Source: Candidatus Amulumruptor caecigallinarius (GTDB lineage: Bacteria; Bacteroidota; Bacteroidia; Bacteroidales; Muribaculaceae). Taken from it: DNA of 64,000 nucleotides. Positions 44,823-54,660 of this stretch are shown piece by piece. Location of the stretch: NCBI GenBank assembly GCA_944321825.1, contig CALUMU010000004.1, positions 1 through 64,000 on the forward strand. The letters run 5' to 3'. The notes under the pieces were generated by a model. That model searched no databases. It saw nothing but the letters and a program-made list of their open reading frames with translations, and was not told where the DNA came from. The position numbers and the translations under genes are program-made. Numbering within the stretch: the first letter of the stretch is position 1; each line of letters begins with the position of its first letter.

Positions 44823-45677
44823 TTATACTCCCTGGAGCTTGAAGTTGATAGGCAGAGTGTACCATACGTTCACTGCGTGTCCGTTCATCTTGCCGGGAGT
44901 AAACTTGGGCAGAGACTTCACGACGCGGACAGCCTCTTTGTCGAGGTCGGGGTCCTTAGAACGTACTACCTTGACCTGACCGATAGAGCCGGTCTTGGTA
45001 ACGACGAACTGTACTACCACGCGGCCTTGGATGTTGTTTTCCTGGGCCATGGCCGGGTAACGGATGTGTTCTGCCACATACTTGAGCAGGGCAGCTTCAC
45101 CGCCGGGGAATACGGGGTTCTGTTCTACTACGTCAAATACCTTATTGTCATCAACGGGTTCCGTCTTTTCTTCGACTACGACTTCGTCCTTGTGTTCGCG
45201 GACTACGTTGAGGTCGTCGGTACCCTTGTCAAAGTCGGTTGCACCCACAGCTGTGGTGGTCTCCTTCATTTCATCCTGGCTCTTGATTTCCTCCTTCACT
45301 TCGGCGTCGGCGGTAATCTTGAGTTCGGTAGCCTTCATGGTGTTGAGCACTTCTTCAGGCAGCACTTCGGGCTTCTGCTCCTCTACGCGCTGCGGTTCCT
45401 CTTCCTGCGGCTCTTCTTCCTGGACATCGTCGGTGGCCATTTCGACCATCGCCTGTTCGGTGGTGTCCTCTGGACGGGCCTGGGCCTGCTCAATCACGGT
45501 GTTGACTGTCCAAGCCAGAATGGCTACTGCGAATAAGACAATGATGATAACGAGCATTGCACGGTTGTGGCGAGAGTCGCTCTTAGCGCGCATCTCATAT
45601 GCGCCATACTCTTTGTTTTTGCCTTCAAAGATCATGTCGCGCCACTCTCTTGATGAAAGATCTACATCTTTTGACAT
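44823..45677 (-). CDS. tonB: Energy-transducer TonB
   Basis: TonB passes proton-motive force to outer-membrane receptors. The 284-residue protein has a short cytoplasmic start, one membrane helix (about residues 40-61, MLVIIIVLFAVAILAWTVNTV), a long Glu/Pro-rich periplasmic spacer, and the C-terminal TonB domain (about 205-284) with FPGGEAALLKYVAEHIRYP and VVVQFVVTKTGSI. It is the last gene of the exbB-exbD-exbD-tonB operon, 52 bases after the second exbD. Confidence 0.92.
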   Translation of the reverse strand: MSKDVDLSSREWRDMIFEGKNKEYGAYEMRAKSDSRHNRAMLVIIIVLFAVAILAWTVNTVIEQAQARPEDTTEQAMVEMATDDVQEEEPQEEEPQRVEEQKPEVLPEEVLNTMKATELKITADAEVKEEIKSQDEMKETTTAVGATDFDKGTDDLNVVREHKDEVVVEEKTEPVDDNKVFDVVEQNPVFPGGEAALLKYVAEHIRYPAMAQENNIQGRVVVQFVVTKTGSIGQVKVVRSKDPDLDKEAVRVVKSLPKFTPGKMNGHAVNVWYTLPINFKLQGV

Positions 45678-45729
45678 ATTGCTTAGTGTGTCTTTTTGTC
45701 GGGTTAATATATATCAGTCATCAATGCGC

Positions 45730-46479
45730 TTAGTTCTTACCGTTGGTCGCTATGTAATCAAGTAGCATCGCTGAATCCACGGCGTTGATGTTGTCAATCT
45801 GATAACGTGATATCTGATTGATCTGCATCTCGTCAAGGGCTCCGATAAGGCTTTCCCATGATGCCTCGGGTGTCGCCTTGATGATGACTACGGGGCGGGT
45901 CAGCAGAGAGTCGTTACGGATTTCCTTGGCTTTGGCCTGGTAGATCGAGTCGTTGAGGTCTTTGTTGGGCGAGAACTTTCGATCACGCCATTCCTGCTTG
46001 AGGACATCGATTTTCTCGAGTACTTGCTTGTTACGATCGTGCAAGATACGGCGTATGCCGCGTTGGGTCGCTCCATCGTTACCTAAGAAAGTTTCACGCT
46101 GCAGCTTGTTGTTGTCAAGCTTGCCGTCCTTGTTTTCATCGGTGATGTCGGGTTTACCTTCGTAGTAGTAAACGATGTTGAGGGGGCGTCCATCTTCGCC
46201 GTGACGGATATTGCCTTCGGCATCGCGTTCGGTGGCGAGGATGAGTGTTATCGCTTCTGATTCTTTAGCCTGTGACATCTGAGTGTCCTCGACCTTCTCG
46301 TTGGTAGGGAGAGCTATCTTGAGGGTCTGGGACTTGATCATCGTGGTACAGAGCATAAAGAACGTGATCAGAAGCATGTTCATATCCACCATAGGAGTGA
46401 AGTCCACGTGGATAGACATCTTCTTTTGGGCTCCTTTTTTCTTTTTGCCGCCCTTGTCTGATTGTTCTATCTGTGCCAT
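45730..46479 (-). CDS. exbD: ExbD/TolR-family protein with extended periplasmic domain
   Basis: ExbD couples proton flow through ExbB to TonB. The 249-residue protein has the membrane helix near 30-47 with the proton-site Asp in VDFTPMVDMNMLLITFFML and a periplasmic part much longer than enterobacterial ExbD (about 140 residues). The insert at residues 85-130 contains an EF-hand-like loop (Asp114, Asn116, Asp118, Gly119, Leu121). It follows the other exbD after 5 bases. Confidence 0.88.
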   Translation of the reverse strand: MAQIEQSDKGGKKKKGAQKKMSIHVDFTPMVDMNMLLITFFMLCTTMIKSQTLKIALPTNEKVEDTQMSQAKESEAITLILATERDAEGNIRHGEDGRPLNIVYYYEGKPDITDENKDGKLDNNKLQRETFLGNDGATQRGIRRILHDRNKQVLEKIDVLKQEWRDRKFSPNKDLNDSIYQAKAKEIRNDSLLTRPVVIIKATPEASWESLIGALDEMQINQISRYQIDNINAVDSAMLLDYIATNGKN

Positions 46480-46484
46480 AATGA

Positions 46485-47204
46485 TTAATCTTGCTCAGTT
46501 TTAAGAGCCGTCATCAATGCGAAACGGTTCATTTTAAGTGACTGGAGGTTGTCGAGCACGTGATGCACGATCTCATAGGGTGTGTTCCTGTCGGCCTTGA
46601 CTGCGATGCCTTCGCCTTTCTTCATGGCGTTGGCGATGTTTTCGTTGCCGCTGTTACGGATGGCTCGCATCCATATCTGGAATTCGTTGGGTTTTGTCAT
46701 GTCCTTGTTGTCGTCGATAGGTATGCCTACGCGGGGGTTGGACATGTCGCCTATGATTTGATCCTGTTCAAGCTGCGATTTGCTCAAGAACTCGTGGAGG
46801 TAGCTGAATGGCACACCGAACATGTTGATTTTTGAAAATGTCAATATGTCGGCCTCGGTGAGCTCAACTTTCTTGGAGGGGTGAAGCCGGTTGTATTCGC
46901 TGACGGCTTCACGGATGATTGATTTGCGCATTTCCTCGGTTCCCCATGACGGGTCGTTGTTGATGAGGTCGGCTTCGCCGGCTACCGAGATAAATACTTT
47001 TCCTTCGGGGCTTACGAGGATGGATGCCAGATTGGAGGTGGGCACCTTTTCCTCTGACACTGATGACGGGGTCATTACAGTGACAGGCTCCTTCTGAAGG
47101 AAGGTTGAAGTCAACATGAAGAAAGTAAGCAAAAGAACAGTCACGTCACTCATCGCGGTCATGTCGATGAGAGTGCTCTTTCTTTTAATTTTTACTTTTC
47201 CCAT
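46485..47204 (-). CDS. exbD: ExbD/TolR-family protein
   Basis: A 239-residue ExbD paralogue with the conserved intramembrane start MTAMSDVTVLLLTFFMLTSTF and a periplasmic domain with the FINVAGE-like strand pattern of the family and a charged C-terminus. Two exbD genes in tandem after exbB is the standard Bacteroidota arrangement; the pair is thought to form the heteromeric helper of the motor. Confidence 0.9.
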   Translation of the reverse strand: MGKVKIKRKSTLIDMTAMSDVTVLLLTFFMLTSTFLQKEPVTVMTPSSVSEEKVPTSNLASILVSPEGKVFISVAGEADLINNDPSWGTEEMRKSIIREAVSEYNRLHPSKKVELTEADILTFSKINMFGVPFSYLHEFLSKSQLEQDQIIGDMSNPRVGIPIDDNKDMTKPNEFQIWMRAIRNSGNENIANAMKKGEGIAVKADRNTPYEIVHHVLDNLQSLKMNRFALMTALKTEQD

Positions 47205-47271
47205 ATTACTTTGAGTTGCTGATTTTTAGTAGGTTATAGTTTAAAAAATCTTTAGCTTAAAGCATACGGGA

Positions 47272-48090
47272 TTAGTGTGTAGCTGCAAATGTCTGCACGA
47301 TTGAGAATCCGATTTCGTCGATGGCGTAGGTCAGGTTGTCAATCTTGTTGGTGTAGAAGTTGTAGGAGATTACAGCGAATGCACCGGTGGCGATACCGAA
47401 GGCGGTGTTGATAAGGGCCTCGGAGATACCGGTAGAGAGCTCGGTGGAGTCAGGAGCACCTGAAGCGGCGAGAGCCTGGAATGACTTGATCATACCGATT
47501 ACAGTACCGAGAAGTCCGACGAGTGTACCGAGAGTGGTCATGGTAGCCACGATGGGGAGGTTCTGCTGGAGTGCGGGCATTTCGAGAGCGGTAGCTTCTT
47601 CAACTTCCTTCTGGAGAGTGGTGATTTTCTGCTCTTTAGAGAGGACTGTGTTTTCGTCCATTTCCTTGTAGCGGATGAGAGCCGACTTAACGACTGCGGC
47701 TACAGAACCACGCTGCTTGTCGCAGAGAGCCATAGCGCCGTTGATGTCGTTTTTAGCGAGGCAAGCCTTGACAGCGGCAACGAATTTGGGGATGCTGCCT
47801 TTGCCTTTTGCGCTTGAAAGTGAAATCCAACGCTCTACAGAGAGCACGATTACAGTGAGGAAGAGGGTCTGGAGGATAGGCACGATTACGCCGCCTTTGA
47901 AGATTGTACCCCAGATGTCGATGGGATGGCCTTCTTCGAAGTGGCTTTCATGTCCGAACCAGAACCAGAATAGGAGGACGCAGACAATGAAACAAGCGAC
48001 AATCACCATGAAGGCGTTGCGGATACCGCGAACGTTGCTGATTTTCTCAGTCGTAGGCTTTGAGGGTTTTGAGGGCTTTTGAGCTTCCAT
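47272..48090 (-). CDS. exbB: ExbB/MotA/TolQ-family proton channel protein
   Basis: The channel part of the Ton motor. The 272-residue protein has three membrane segments (about 27-47, 70-90 and a long pair near 175-240) and the family core LPIVATMTTLGTLVGLLGTVIGMIKSF, followed by ISEALINTAFGIATGAFAVISYNF. First gene of the operon, with a promoter at 48291-48320. Confidence 0.93.
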   Translation of the reverse strand: MEAQKPSKPSKPTTEKISNVRGIRNAFMVIVACFIVCVLLFWFWFGHESHFEEGHPIDIWGTIFKGGVIVPILQTLFLTVIVLSVERWISLSSAKGKGSIPKFVAAVKACLAKNDINGAMALCDKQRGSVAAVVKSALIRYKEMDENTVLSKEQKITTLQKEVEEATALEMPALQQNLPIVATMTTLGTLVGLLGTVIGMIKSFQALAASGAPDSTELSTGISEALINTAFGIATGAFAVISYNFYTNKIDNLTYAIDEIGFSIVQTFAATH

Positions 48091-48290
48091 AGTTTTTAAA
48101 TAAATACTGAAATAAAGAATTTAAGATGTTGTTATTGGTTTACAAGTTTTTCTTGTTAAGTTGGCAAAACAGAGCCTCCTTAAGTGGAGAGTGGAACGGC
48201 CGCATAAGACCGCAGGTGTCCATAAGTCTGATAAAACCGGAGTCATTAAGGATTTAGGTTAGATGCAGCATGGTATATTGAACACTATTG

Positions 48291-48320
48291 CAAATTTAGT
48301 GCATTTTTATAATCTCGCAA
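48291..48320 (-). promoter_or_regulatory. Promoter of the exbB-exbD-exbD-tonB operon
   Basis: On the minus strand TTG (48318-48320), 19 bases, TAAATTTG (48291-48298). Confidence 0.6.
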
Positions 48321-48371
48321 AAAAATCGCTGCCATTTTTAATCATTTTAGGTGCTGTAAGAGACTTTTTAC

Positions 48372-48412
48372 AAAAAAAGCGAAGAAGCGCTTCTCGGTGA
48401 CGCGCTTCTTCG
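48372..48412 (-). terminator. Terminator of the lipoprotein gene
   Basis: On the minus strand cgaagaagcgc pairs with gcgcttcttcg (48412-48402 and 48390-48380) and is followed by seven T (plus-strand A at 48372-48378). Confidence 0.8.
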
Positions 48413-48467
48413 GGATAAAATTATGAGTCTGTGCTTCGGGTATGTCCGATGGTTGCTTGCTGATAGA

Positions 48468-49013
48468 TTACGGCTGTAACTTGGTCGCACGGACAATGAA
48501 AGTCTTGTTGACGCTACCTTTGACAGCGCATCTGTACTGGACGCTCAGCGTGGCCCCAGAGCCGACTTTGCCGCTACCTTCAAAGTCTGTGATGGTCACC
48601 ATCTCGGAGGCTGGACGTCCGCCGGCGGTGGCATTGACCGTTGCGGCCGCAAAGGTGAAGTTGTCGCCGTCATATACAGCCGGTATGTCGGGAAACTGCA
48701 CTACCATAGCCGGCATACTGTCAAATCCGGGTACCTTGAAGTTGTTGCAGGTTACGGTTAACGTGTTTTGCGAGGGATTGAAATCGACAGTGTAAGTTAT
48801 ATCGCTTGTCTGCGACCCTCCGTCGGATTCGAAGTCTCCTTGCAGTTCGTTGATGGTGGTGGTGCCTTTGTAGAGCGCGGGATTGTCGTAGGCTGGATTT
48901 GTTGCCGGGCCAGAGGGTTCGTCGTCATCATCGCTGCCGCATGATGCCAGCGACATGGATGCCAAGCCGACGAAGAGCGTGGCGAGGAGCGAGTGGATTT
49001 TTGAAATTTTCAT
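48468..49013 (-). CDS. Secreted lipoprotein
   Basis: Not recognised beyond being a lipoprotein. The 181-residue product has signal sequence and lipobox LASC with Cys25, followed by GSDDDDEPSG, a typical acidic stretch that in Bacteroidota can act as a surface-export signal. The mature part is all-beta (SDITYTVDF, LTVTCNNFKV, TFIVRATKL) and could be a calycin-like barrel. It stands between the Ton operon and the TonB-dependent receptor. Confidence 0.6.
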   Translation of the reverse strand: MKISKIHSLLATLFVGLASMSLASCGSDDDDEPSGPATNPAYDNPALYKGTTTINELQGDFESDGGSQTSDITYTVDFNPSQNTLTVTCNNFKVPGFDSMPAMVVQFPDIPAVYDGDNFTFAAATVNATAGGRPASEMVTITDFEGSGKVGSGATLSVQYRCAVKGSVNKTFIVRATKLQP

Positions 49014-49087
49014 GTTTATATACGTGTGGTTGGAAATTTTGCGAGTTGTTTAGCGGCTGCAAAATTACACATTTTTCCGACACTTAC

Positions 49088-51370
49088 CTAATCTATGGTG
49101 AGGCGCAGTGTGATGCCTCCGCGGATTCCGGGCCCTTTCTGCACGAACCGGTGTCCGATGCTTACGAAGCTGAACACGTCATAATCCGTGTCGGTAAAGT
49201 TGGTGCACCATGCTTCCGCTTCCCATCCTGCGTCGCCACGCAGTATGACCGAGGCTCCTGGAACTAAATAAAACGGCTGGCGGTACTCATTGGCATCGTC
49301 CCAATATATATCGCCTATCCCTCGGGTGTTGATATTACATTCCAAAGACTTGATGCCGCCTTTGCGTACAGGATACTGGTATCGGAGATTGGTCCAGAGC
49401 GTGTTGCAGGGGGCATAGGGGACATGGCGGCCTTTGAAATCTGATATGCCGTTGTCAAACCGTCTGAACCTTGCGTCGGTCATGCCATATGATACATCCC
49501 AACGCCATCGGTCGGTGATGCGCCATGACAGGCTGGCCTCAAAGCCGAGACTGCGGGTGTGCCCGGCGTTGGCCATCAGTCGCCCGGTAGTGTTGCCGTT
49601 AGGGAATACCGTCAGCTGCTGGTCATAGCAATCGATCCAGAAAGCCGCTATGTCGGCGGTGATGCGCGCCTGTGGGATGTCGATATGCGCCCCTACTTCG
49701 TAGTTCCAGCTCCATTCGGGCTTATAGCTTATTATTTCGTCTATGTCATAGAGCTCGGCGATACCTACGAGCGACATCAGTTTCTGTTGGAGTACGTCGC
49801 TGAACATCTGTGTGTTGAATCCCCCGGCTTTGTAGCCTTTGGCCACATTTGCATACAGATTGCCGAGTCCTGACGGCAGCCTGTATGAGATGGTGAATTT
49901 CGGTAAAAGCTGGATGTATGATTTTGAAAGATGCCCACGCTCGGATATGTCGACATTGCACCGGTCATAGACCGATGGTTGCCCGGCTGATGATAAGTCG
50001 TATATCGTGTAGGATGTGCGGCAGCTGTTGTCATAGCTGATAGATGGATGCTCATAGTCGAGACGCAGTCCGGCCGACAGCGACCAGTCGCCGAGGTTCA
50101 GTGTGCTTTGGTGATACACGGCTGCTCCGTGCATGGGTGTATCGAACCGGCAGGATAGTGGGAATGTGCGTTCGTCCCATATCATCGGGTAGGTGGGGAA
50201 ATACTTGTTGGCGTTTTCTTCTATCAGGTGCGATATGCCGTCGTCGAGAAAAGTTACGGGGGCATCGGTATGTGATGACCTGTAATAGCCGAAGACTCCT
50301 CCGAGCCATTGGTAGGTGTTGTCGGCCACATTGCCGCGAGCGAGGATGTCTTGCGTGACTATCCATTCGTGGCGGCGTTGCGAAAGCGTGAAGTAGGAGT
50401 CGGGGAGGAAGTCGTTGTCAAGCGTCAGGTCGTCTTTGAGGTATTGGAAGCTCGATATGCCGGTTATGCTGACTTGTTCATTCGGAAGCCAGTTGACGGT
50501 CAGTCCGTCAGTGACGGCAAAACGGTGGTAATAGCATGTGTCGTTATAGCTTATCCGGCGTGTATCCACGTATTCGTAAGGATATCCGTTCTGCTCGTTA
50601 AGCTGTAGTGCCGCTGTGTTTTCAAGTGTGAAATTGCTTCGGGGAGTCCAGACGGTCTTCCAGCGCAGTGTGCCTGCGTTTTCAGAGCCGATGCGGGAGT
50701 TGTTGTAGCTGTTGCGGCGGTCGCCTGTGGTGTGGGTGTAAAGGGCGTTGACGCTCATGCCTAACTGAGGAGACATCATAGTGTAATATCCGGCGGAGAG
50801 CCTGGTCTGGAACGGAGCGGCAAACGAAGCCGAGAGCTTCCATCCCTGGAAGCGGACTGGAGATAAAGTGTGGATATTGACCACTCCGGCCATGGTGTTA
50901 CGGCCGTAGAGGGTGCTCTGAGGGCCCCGCAGCACTTCGATTTTCTCTATGTCAGGCAGGTCGAAATCGTAATTGTCCTTGTTGAGGAACGCTACGTTGT
51001 CGACATTGAGGCCCACGGCTGGCTGGTCTATGCGTGCACCGAGCCCTCTGACGTATATCGATGATGTCACCCGCGAGCCGTAGTCAGGGACATAGAAGTT
51101 GGGGACCAACTTTGATGCCCCTTTGACTGTGGCGATGTTTAGCCTGTCGATTTCCGTAACGCCGATGGCGGTCGATGCCATCGGAGCGGAACGTAGATGT
51201 GTCCCGCTTTTTAGAGCCGTCACGTCTATTTCGTGAAGGTCTACGGCAAGCGAGTCTGGCAGAGAAGCCATAGGCTCGGCCAGGCCTGTCGTAGCCATGA
51301 CGAGTGAAAGGTATATCGTTAAAGCATATCGATTTACGATGCTTTGTGTGGCAGGAGAGTGGCTGGTCAT
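49088..51370 (-). CDS. TonB-dependent outer-membrane receptor
   Basis: A 760-residue receptor of the siderophore/cobalamin/haem class (not SusC-like; no CarboxypepD_reg N-domain). Seen: signal peptide to about GLAEP, a TonB-box region (HEIDVTAL), the plug with SSIYVRGLGARIDQPAVG and VLRGPQSTLYGRNTMAGVVNI, and a 22-strand barrel ending GPGIRGGITLRLTID. The start ATG (51370) overlaps the stop of the glycosyltransferase gene by four bases (ATGA), so it is translated as part of the polysaccharide operon, an odd partnership. A longer frame to 51478 is rejected for that reason. Confidence 0.88.
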   Translation of the reverse strand: MTSHSPATQSIVNRYALTIYLSLVMATTGLAEPMASLPDSLAVDLHEIDVTALKSGTHLRSAPMASTAIGVTEIDRLNIATVKGASKLVPNFYVPDYGSRVTSSIYVRGLGARIDQPAVGLNVDNVAFLNKDNYDFDLPDIEKIEVLRGPQSTLYGRNTMAGVVNIHTLSPVRFQGWKLSASFAAPFQTRLSAGYYTMMSPQLGMSVNALYTHTTGDRRNSYNNSRIGSENAGTLRWKTVWTPRSNFTLENTAALQLNEQNGYPYEYVDTRRISYNDTCYYHRFAVTDGLTVNWLPNEQVSITGISSFQYLKDDLTLDNDFLPDSYFTLSQRRHEWIVTQDILARGNVADNTYQWLGGVFGYYRSSHTDAPVTFLDDGISHLIEENANKYFPTYPMIWDERTFPLSCRFDTPMHGAAVYHQSTLNLGDWSLSAGLRLDYEHPSISYDNSCRTSYTIYDLSSAGQPSVYDRCNVDISERGHLSKSYIQLLPKFTISYRLPSGLGNLYANVAKGYKAGGFNTQMFSDVLQQKLMSLVGIAELYDIDEIISYKPEWSWNYEVGAHIDIPQARITADIAAFWIDCYDQQLTVFPNGNTTGRLMANAGHTRSLGFEASLSWRITDRWRWDVSYGMTDARFRRFDNGISDFKGRHVPYAPCNTLWTNLRYQYPVRKGGIKSLECNINTRGIGDIYWDDANEYRQPFYLVPGASVILRGDAGWEAEAWCTNFTDTDYDVFSFVSIGHRFVQKGPGIRGGITLRLTID

Positions 51371-52152
51371 GGGCGGGCAAACGGTTTCAGGTGCATAATC
51401 TTGTGTATGAGCTGTATGCTGTCGGCCAGAATACAAGTAGGCATGCGATGGCGCATATATGTGAGCTGATGTTCCCAAAGGCCTTGCAGATGAGACAGTA
51501 TCGATCTGTCGGATGTACCTCCTGTGCGCATGGTCACCATGGTGCGGTCAAGGCGTAGCGTGGCGATGCGCCCTTTATAGAGGCATCTCACAAAAAAATC
51601 AAAATCACCGGCAATACGATAGCGGCTATCGTATTTGCCGAAGCGTTCGTATACTTCCCGGCGGCAATAAAACGACGGATGCGGCGGCTGCATTCCGAGA
51701 AGCATCATCCATGGACGGAAACCTTTTGACGGGTATCGGCGTACTATGCGGTGTTCATGGCCAGGACGGACGTAATCGACATCGGCGTAAACGGCCTCAA
51801 TGGCCGGCTGGCGCGCATATGCAGCTGCTACGGCTGATAGCTCTTCTGTGGATGAAAAGAAGTCGTCGCTGTTGAGGATGCCTATGATATCGCCCGTGGC
51901 AGCCTCAATCCCTCTGTTCATGGCCTCGTATATGCCCGAGTCAGGACCGGATATTACCTTGAGCGAATAGCCGCGCAGCCCGTATCTTTGACGGAATGAT
52001 TCGACCACATCCACAGTATTGTCGGTCGAAGCCCCATCGACCACGATGTGCTCTACGCATCCGTATGTCTGGGCTATAACACTTTGCAGCGCCGACGTGA
52101 TTACGGCGGCGCTGTCAAGTGAGGCTGTAATGACCGAGATTTTCACCGGCAT
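51367..52152 (-). CDS. Glycosyltransferase family 2
   Basis: A GT-A fold transferase that adds a sugar to a lipid-linked or growing glycan. The 261-residue protein has the start KISVITASLDSAA, the donor-site region IVVDGASTDNTVDVV, the metal-binding LNSDDFF, and the acceptor-side PHPSFYCRREVYERFG followed by IAGDFDFFVRCL. The sugar specificity is unknown. Encoded 47 bases after the Wzc-like gene and overlapping the TonB-receptor gene. Confidence 0.88.
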   Translation of the reverse strand: MPVKISVITASLDSAAVITSALQSVIAQTYGCVEHIVVDGASTDNTVDVVESFRQRYGLRGYSLKVISGPDSGIYEAMNRGIEAATGDIIGILNSDDFFSSTEELSAVAAAYARQPAIEAVYADVDYVRPGHEHRIVRRYPSKGFRPWMMLLGMQPPHPSFYCRREVYERFGKYDSRYRIAGDFDFFVRCLYKGRIATLRLDRTMVTMRTGGTSDRSILSHLQGLWEHQLTYMRHRMPTCILADSIQLIHKIMHLKPFARP

Positions 52153-52199
52153 GGGTGTCAGATGCTATATGGGCTTACGCGTACATACATGAGGATATC

Positions 52200-54617
52200 T
52201 CATTCTTTGATGTAATCCGCATACTTGTTGCCATAACCATAATAGCGGTTGCTGTAATAGGAATTTTTGATGTCTACACCATTTAGTATCAAGGCAATAT
52301 TACGATAGCGGTTGGTATCATACAGTTCCTGTATCTGGTGCAGGTCTGCTTTATCAAACATACCGGCTCTTACGACGAATACGGTCATGTCGGTCAGGCG
52401 GCCTATAATCTGTGCATCAGCTACGATGTCGATAGGTGGGCAGTCTATTATGATATAGTCGTACTTGGTCTTGAGTTGAGAGATGAGCTGTTCGAATTGC
52501 GATGAGTACAGCATTTCAGAGGGGTTGGGAGGAATCGCTCCGACGGGAATCATATCAAGCCCTTCGATGTCATCGATATTATGCACGATTATTTCGTTGA
52601 TATCTGACTGGCCTATGATATAGTTCGAGATGCCTTTATGCCCCGGACCTACAGTTTTGCTCATGACCCCCTTGCGCATATCGAGGTCTATCAGTACTGT
52701 CCGGTGGTTCTGGACAGCAAGCGATGTCGCAAAGTTGAGGGCTATGAAAGTCTTTCCGCTACCTGAGAAAAACGATGTTACCATCATCACGCGTATGTCA
52801 TCCTTGTGGGCTGTAAGACCCTGTGTCTGGCTTATGAAATGGAAATTGGAGCGCACTACGCGGAAAGCCTCATTGATGGCGTTGCTGTTTTTAGGTCTTA
52901 CGACTATGGAGCGTATATCTGATTCGGGATTGCGGCTCAGCAATATCCGGCTTTTGAGTGTGGGCTTCTTTCCGTAAAAGGGAATCTCGCCAAGGTATGG
53001 TATGGGCAGATGCGCCAGATCGCGACGGTTGCGGACTTTAGAATCGAGATTCTTGATAATAAATATGATGATAAGGGGAAATGCGATACCTATGGCTATG
53101 GCCATCAGTATCGTCGACTTTCCGCGTGGCGCGATGGGAGCTCCCGGACCGTTGGCACGATTGATTATGCGGGTGTTGAATGCTGTGTAAGCCTGGGATA
53201 GCTCGTTTTCTTCGCGTTTCTGGAGCAGGAACAGATAAAGCTGTTCTTTGACCTTTTGCTGCCGCTCTACAGACAGGAGGTATTTGGCCTGGCTTGGACT
53301 GCGGATGAGCTCGGAAGTGCTTTTGGCTTCTTGCTGCTCGAGGGTGCGAAGGGTGGTGTTGAGGGTCAGCAGATAGTTGTCTATTGACTGTACCATGGTC
53401 TTGCGCAGGGTGTTGAGCGTGTTGGTACGGTCTTGTACCAGAGGGTTGTTGTCAGATGATGTGGCGAGCATACGGTTACGTTCGCGCACTATGGTGTTGT
53501 ATTCAGCTATCTGTGACTCGACAGTAGTCCCTTCGATACCGGCGGGATTGGGAAGAGGCTGGTCGAGAGATGCGTTCTGGACTTCGCGACGCAGGTATTT
53601 GACAAGCGATAAGCGGTTGTTGAGCTCGAGTATGGCGTTTTGCGATTGCTGGCGTTGCTGCATGGCTCCGTTAGCGGTAGAGCTCCCGTCGCCAATCAGG
53701 TTGGAGCTGCGGTAGTTGGATATGTTGCTTTCGACATCTCCGAGCTCATTTTCGATGACATTCAGGCGGTCGGTTATGAATTGCGATGCGGCCTGTGCTG
53801 CCTGATTGCGTTCTATCACATAGCGTTGGTTGTAGACATCAAGCAGGGTGTTGAGTACGTCCTCGGCTCTCTGAGGAGACTCGTCGGTCATTATCAGATT
53901 TATTATGGAAGTTGAAAACTCTTTAAGCTCGAATGTGATGTTGCCAGAAAATGATGCGGCCAACGCTTCGGGTGTGTTGTGGATGAAGGTTACAGGTTCA
54001 TTGATGTATTCCTTGGTGAAGTACTCTGTGGTATTGATACGGAACGGACCTACTGGCGTTTTGTACGTTCGGCCGACCTCTCCGCTAAGTATGAGGTTCT
54101 TGGTGTCTCCGGCGCCTCCTGCAAAATCCGAGAGGGTGAATCTGGTGGCTGATACCATCGTAATGGTAAACGAATAGTATCCTTTGAGTTTCTTATCTTC
54201 AGGAGCCATGTTGACCGCCGTGACAGGGGAATTGTTGTAGAGCAGCTTGTTATGCAGACCGTTGTCCACATAGTACATGTTGTTAAGGTCCAGAGTTGCT
54301 ACCACATCGGTTAATAAGTCTACCGAACGGATGACAATCATTTCATTAGCCAGATCTCCGCTGTTGTTGCTGATGCCTAATGCCGACAGGTCGGGCATGG
54401 CAAGTGTGCCGTTTCCGCTTTCTTCGGTCTTGAACATGACCGTGATAGTGCGGACATAGGTAGGCCGCGTGCTCATCAACTTGTATGATGCGAAAGCCAC
54501 ACACACAGCTACTGATATGACAAACCAATACCATTTGGACAGAAAATAGTATAGCAGTTCTTTTATGTTTATACTGTCAGCCGGACGTTTTGGGGCTGCT
54601 TGCATTTTTGTGGGCAT
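52200..54617 (-). CDS. Polysaccharide co-polymerase with tyrosine autokinase (Wzc-like)
   Basis: Controls chain length and export of exopolysaccharide through cycles of tyrosine phosphorylation. The 805-residue protein has two membrane helices (about 26-46 and near 505-525), a Wzz-type periplasmic domain with coiled coils between them, and a cytoplasmic BY-kinase with Walker A GSGKT at 619-623, Walker A' VLIDLDMRKG and Walker B YIIIDCPPI. The tail SYYSNRYYGYGNKYADY carries the tyrosine cluster that is autophosphorylated. In one protein, as in proteobacteria. Confidence 0.93.
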   Translation of the reverse strand: MPTKMQAAPKRPADSINIKELLYYFLSKWYWFVISVAVCVAFASYKLMSTRPTYVRTITVMFKTEESGNGTLAMPDLSALGISNNSGDLANEMIVIRSVDLLTDVVATLDLNNMYYVDNGLHNKLLYNNSPVTAVNMAPEDKKLKGYYSFTITMVSATRFTLSDFAGGAGDTKNLILSGEVGRTYKTPVGPFRINTTEYFTKEYINEPVTFIHNTPEALAASFSGNITFELKEFSTSIINLIMTDESPQRAEDVLNTLLDVYNQRYVIERNQAAQAASQFITDRLNVIENELGDVESNISNYRSSNLIGDGSSTANGAMQQRQQSQNAILELNNRLSLVKYLRREVQNASLDQPLPNPAGIEGTTVESQIAEYNTIVRERNRMLATSSDNNPLVQDRTNTLNTLRKTMVQSIDNYLLTLNTTLRTLEQQEAKSTSELIRSPSQAKYLLSVERQQKVKEQLYLFLLQKREENELSQAYTAFNTRIINRANGPGAPIAPRGKSTILMAIAIGIAFPLIIIFIIKNLDSKVRNRRDLAHLPIPYLGEIPFYGKKPTLKSRILLSRNPESDIRSIVVRPKNSNAINEAFRVVRSNFHFISQTQGLTAHKDDIRVMMVTSFFSGSGKTFIALNFATSLAVQNHRTVLIDLDMRKGVMSKTVGPGHKGISNYIIGQSDINEIIVHNIDDIEGLDMIPVGAIPPNPSEMLYSSQFEQLISQLKTKYDYIIIDCPPIDIVADAQIIGRLTDMTVFVVRAGMFDKADLHQIQELYDTNRYRNIALILNGVDIKNSYYSNRYYGYGNKYADYIKE

Positions 54618-54660
54618 GCCTGATTCCGTTATGTGGAGAGTGTTGGATATGGGATATTTG

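Larger units (their letters stand above)
48091..48467. other. Intergenic region with the exbB promoter and a terminator
   Basis: It contains the Ton operon promoter (48291-48320, minus) and, beyond it, the terminator of the leftward lipoprotein gene (48372-48412). The leader of the Ton transcript is about 190 bases; no Fur box was recognised. Confidence 0.6.

Noticed and set aside
48091-48467. Fur box upstream of exbB
   Set aside because: No palindrome of Fur type was found; AT-rich stretches alone are not evidence.
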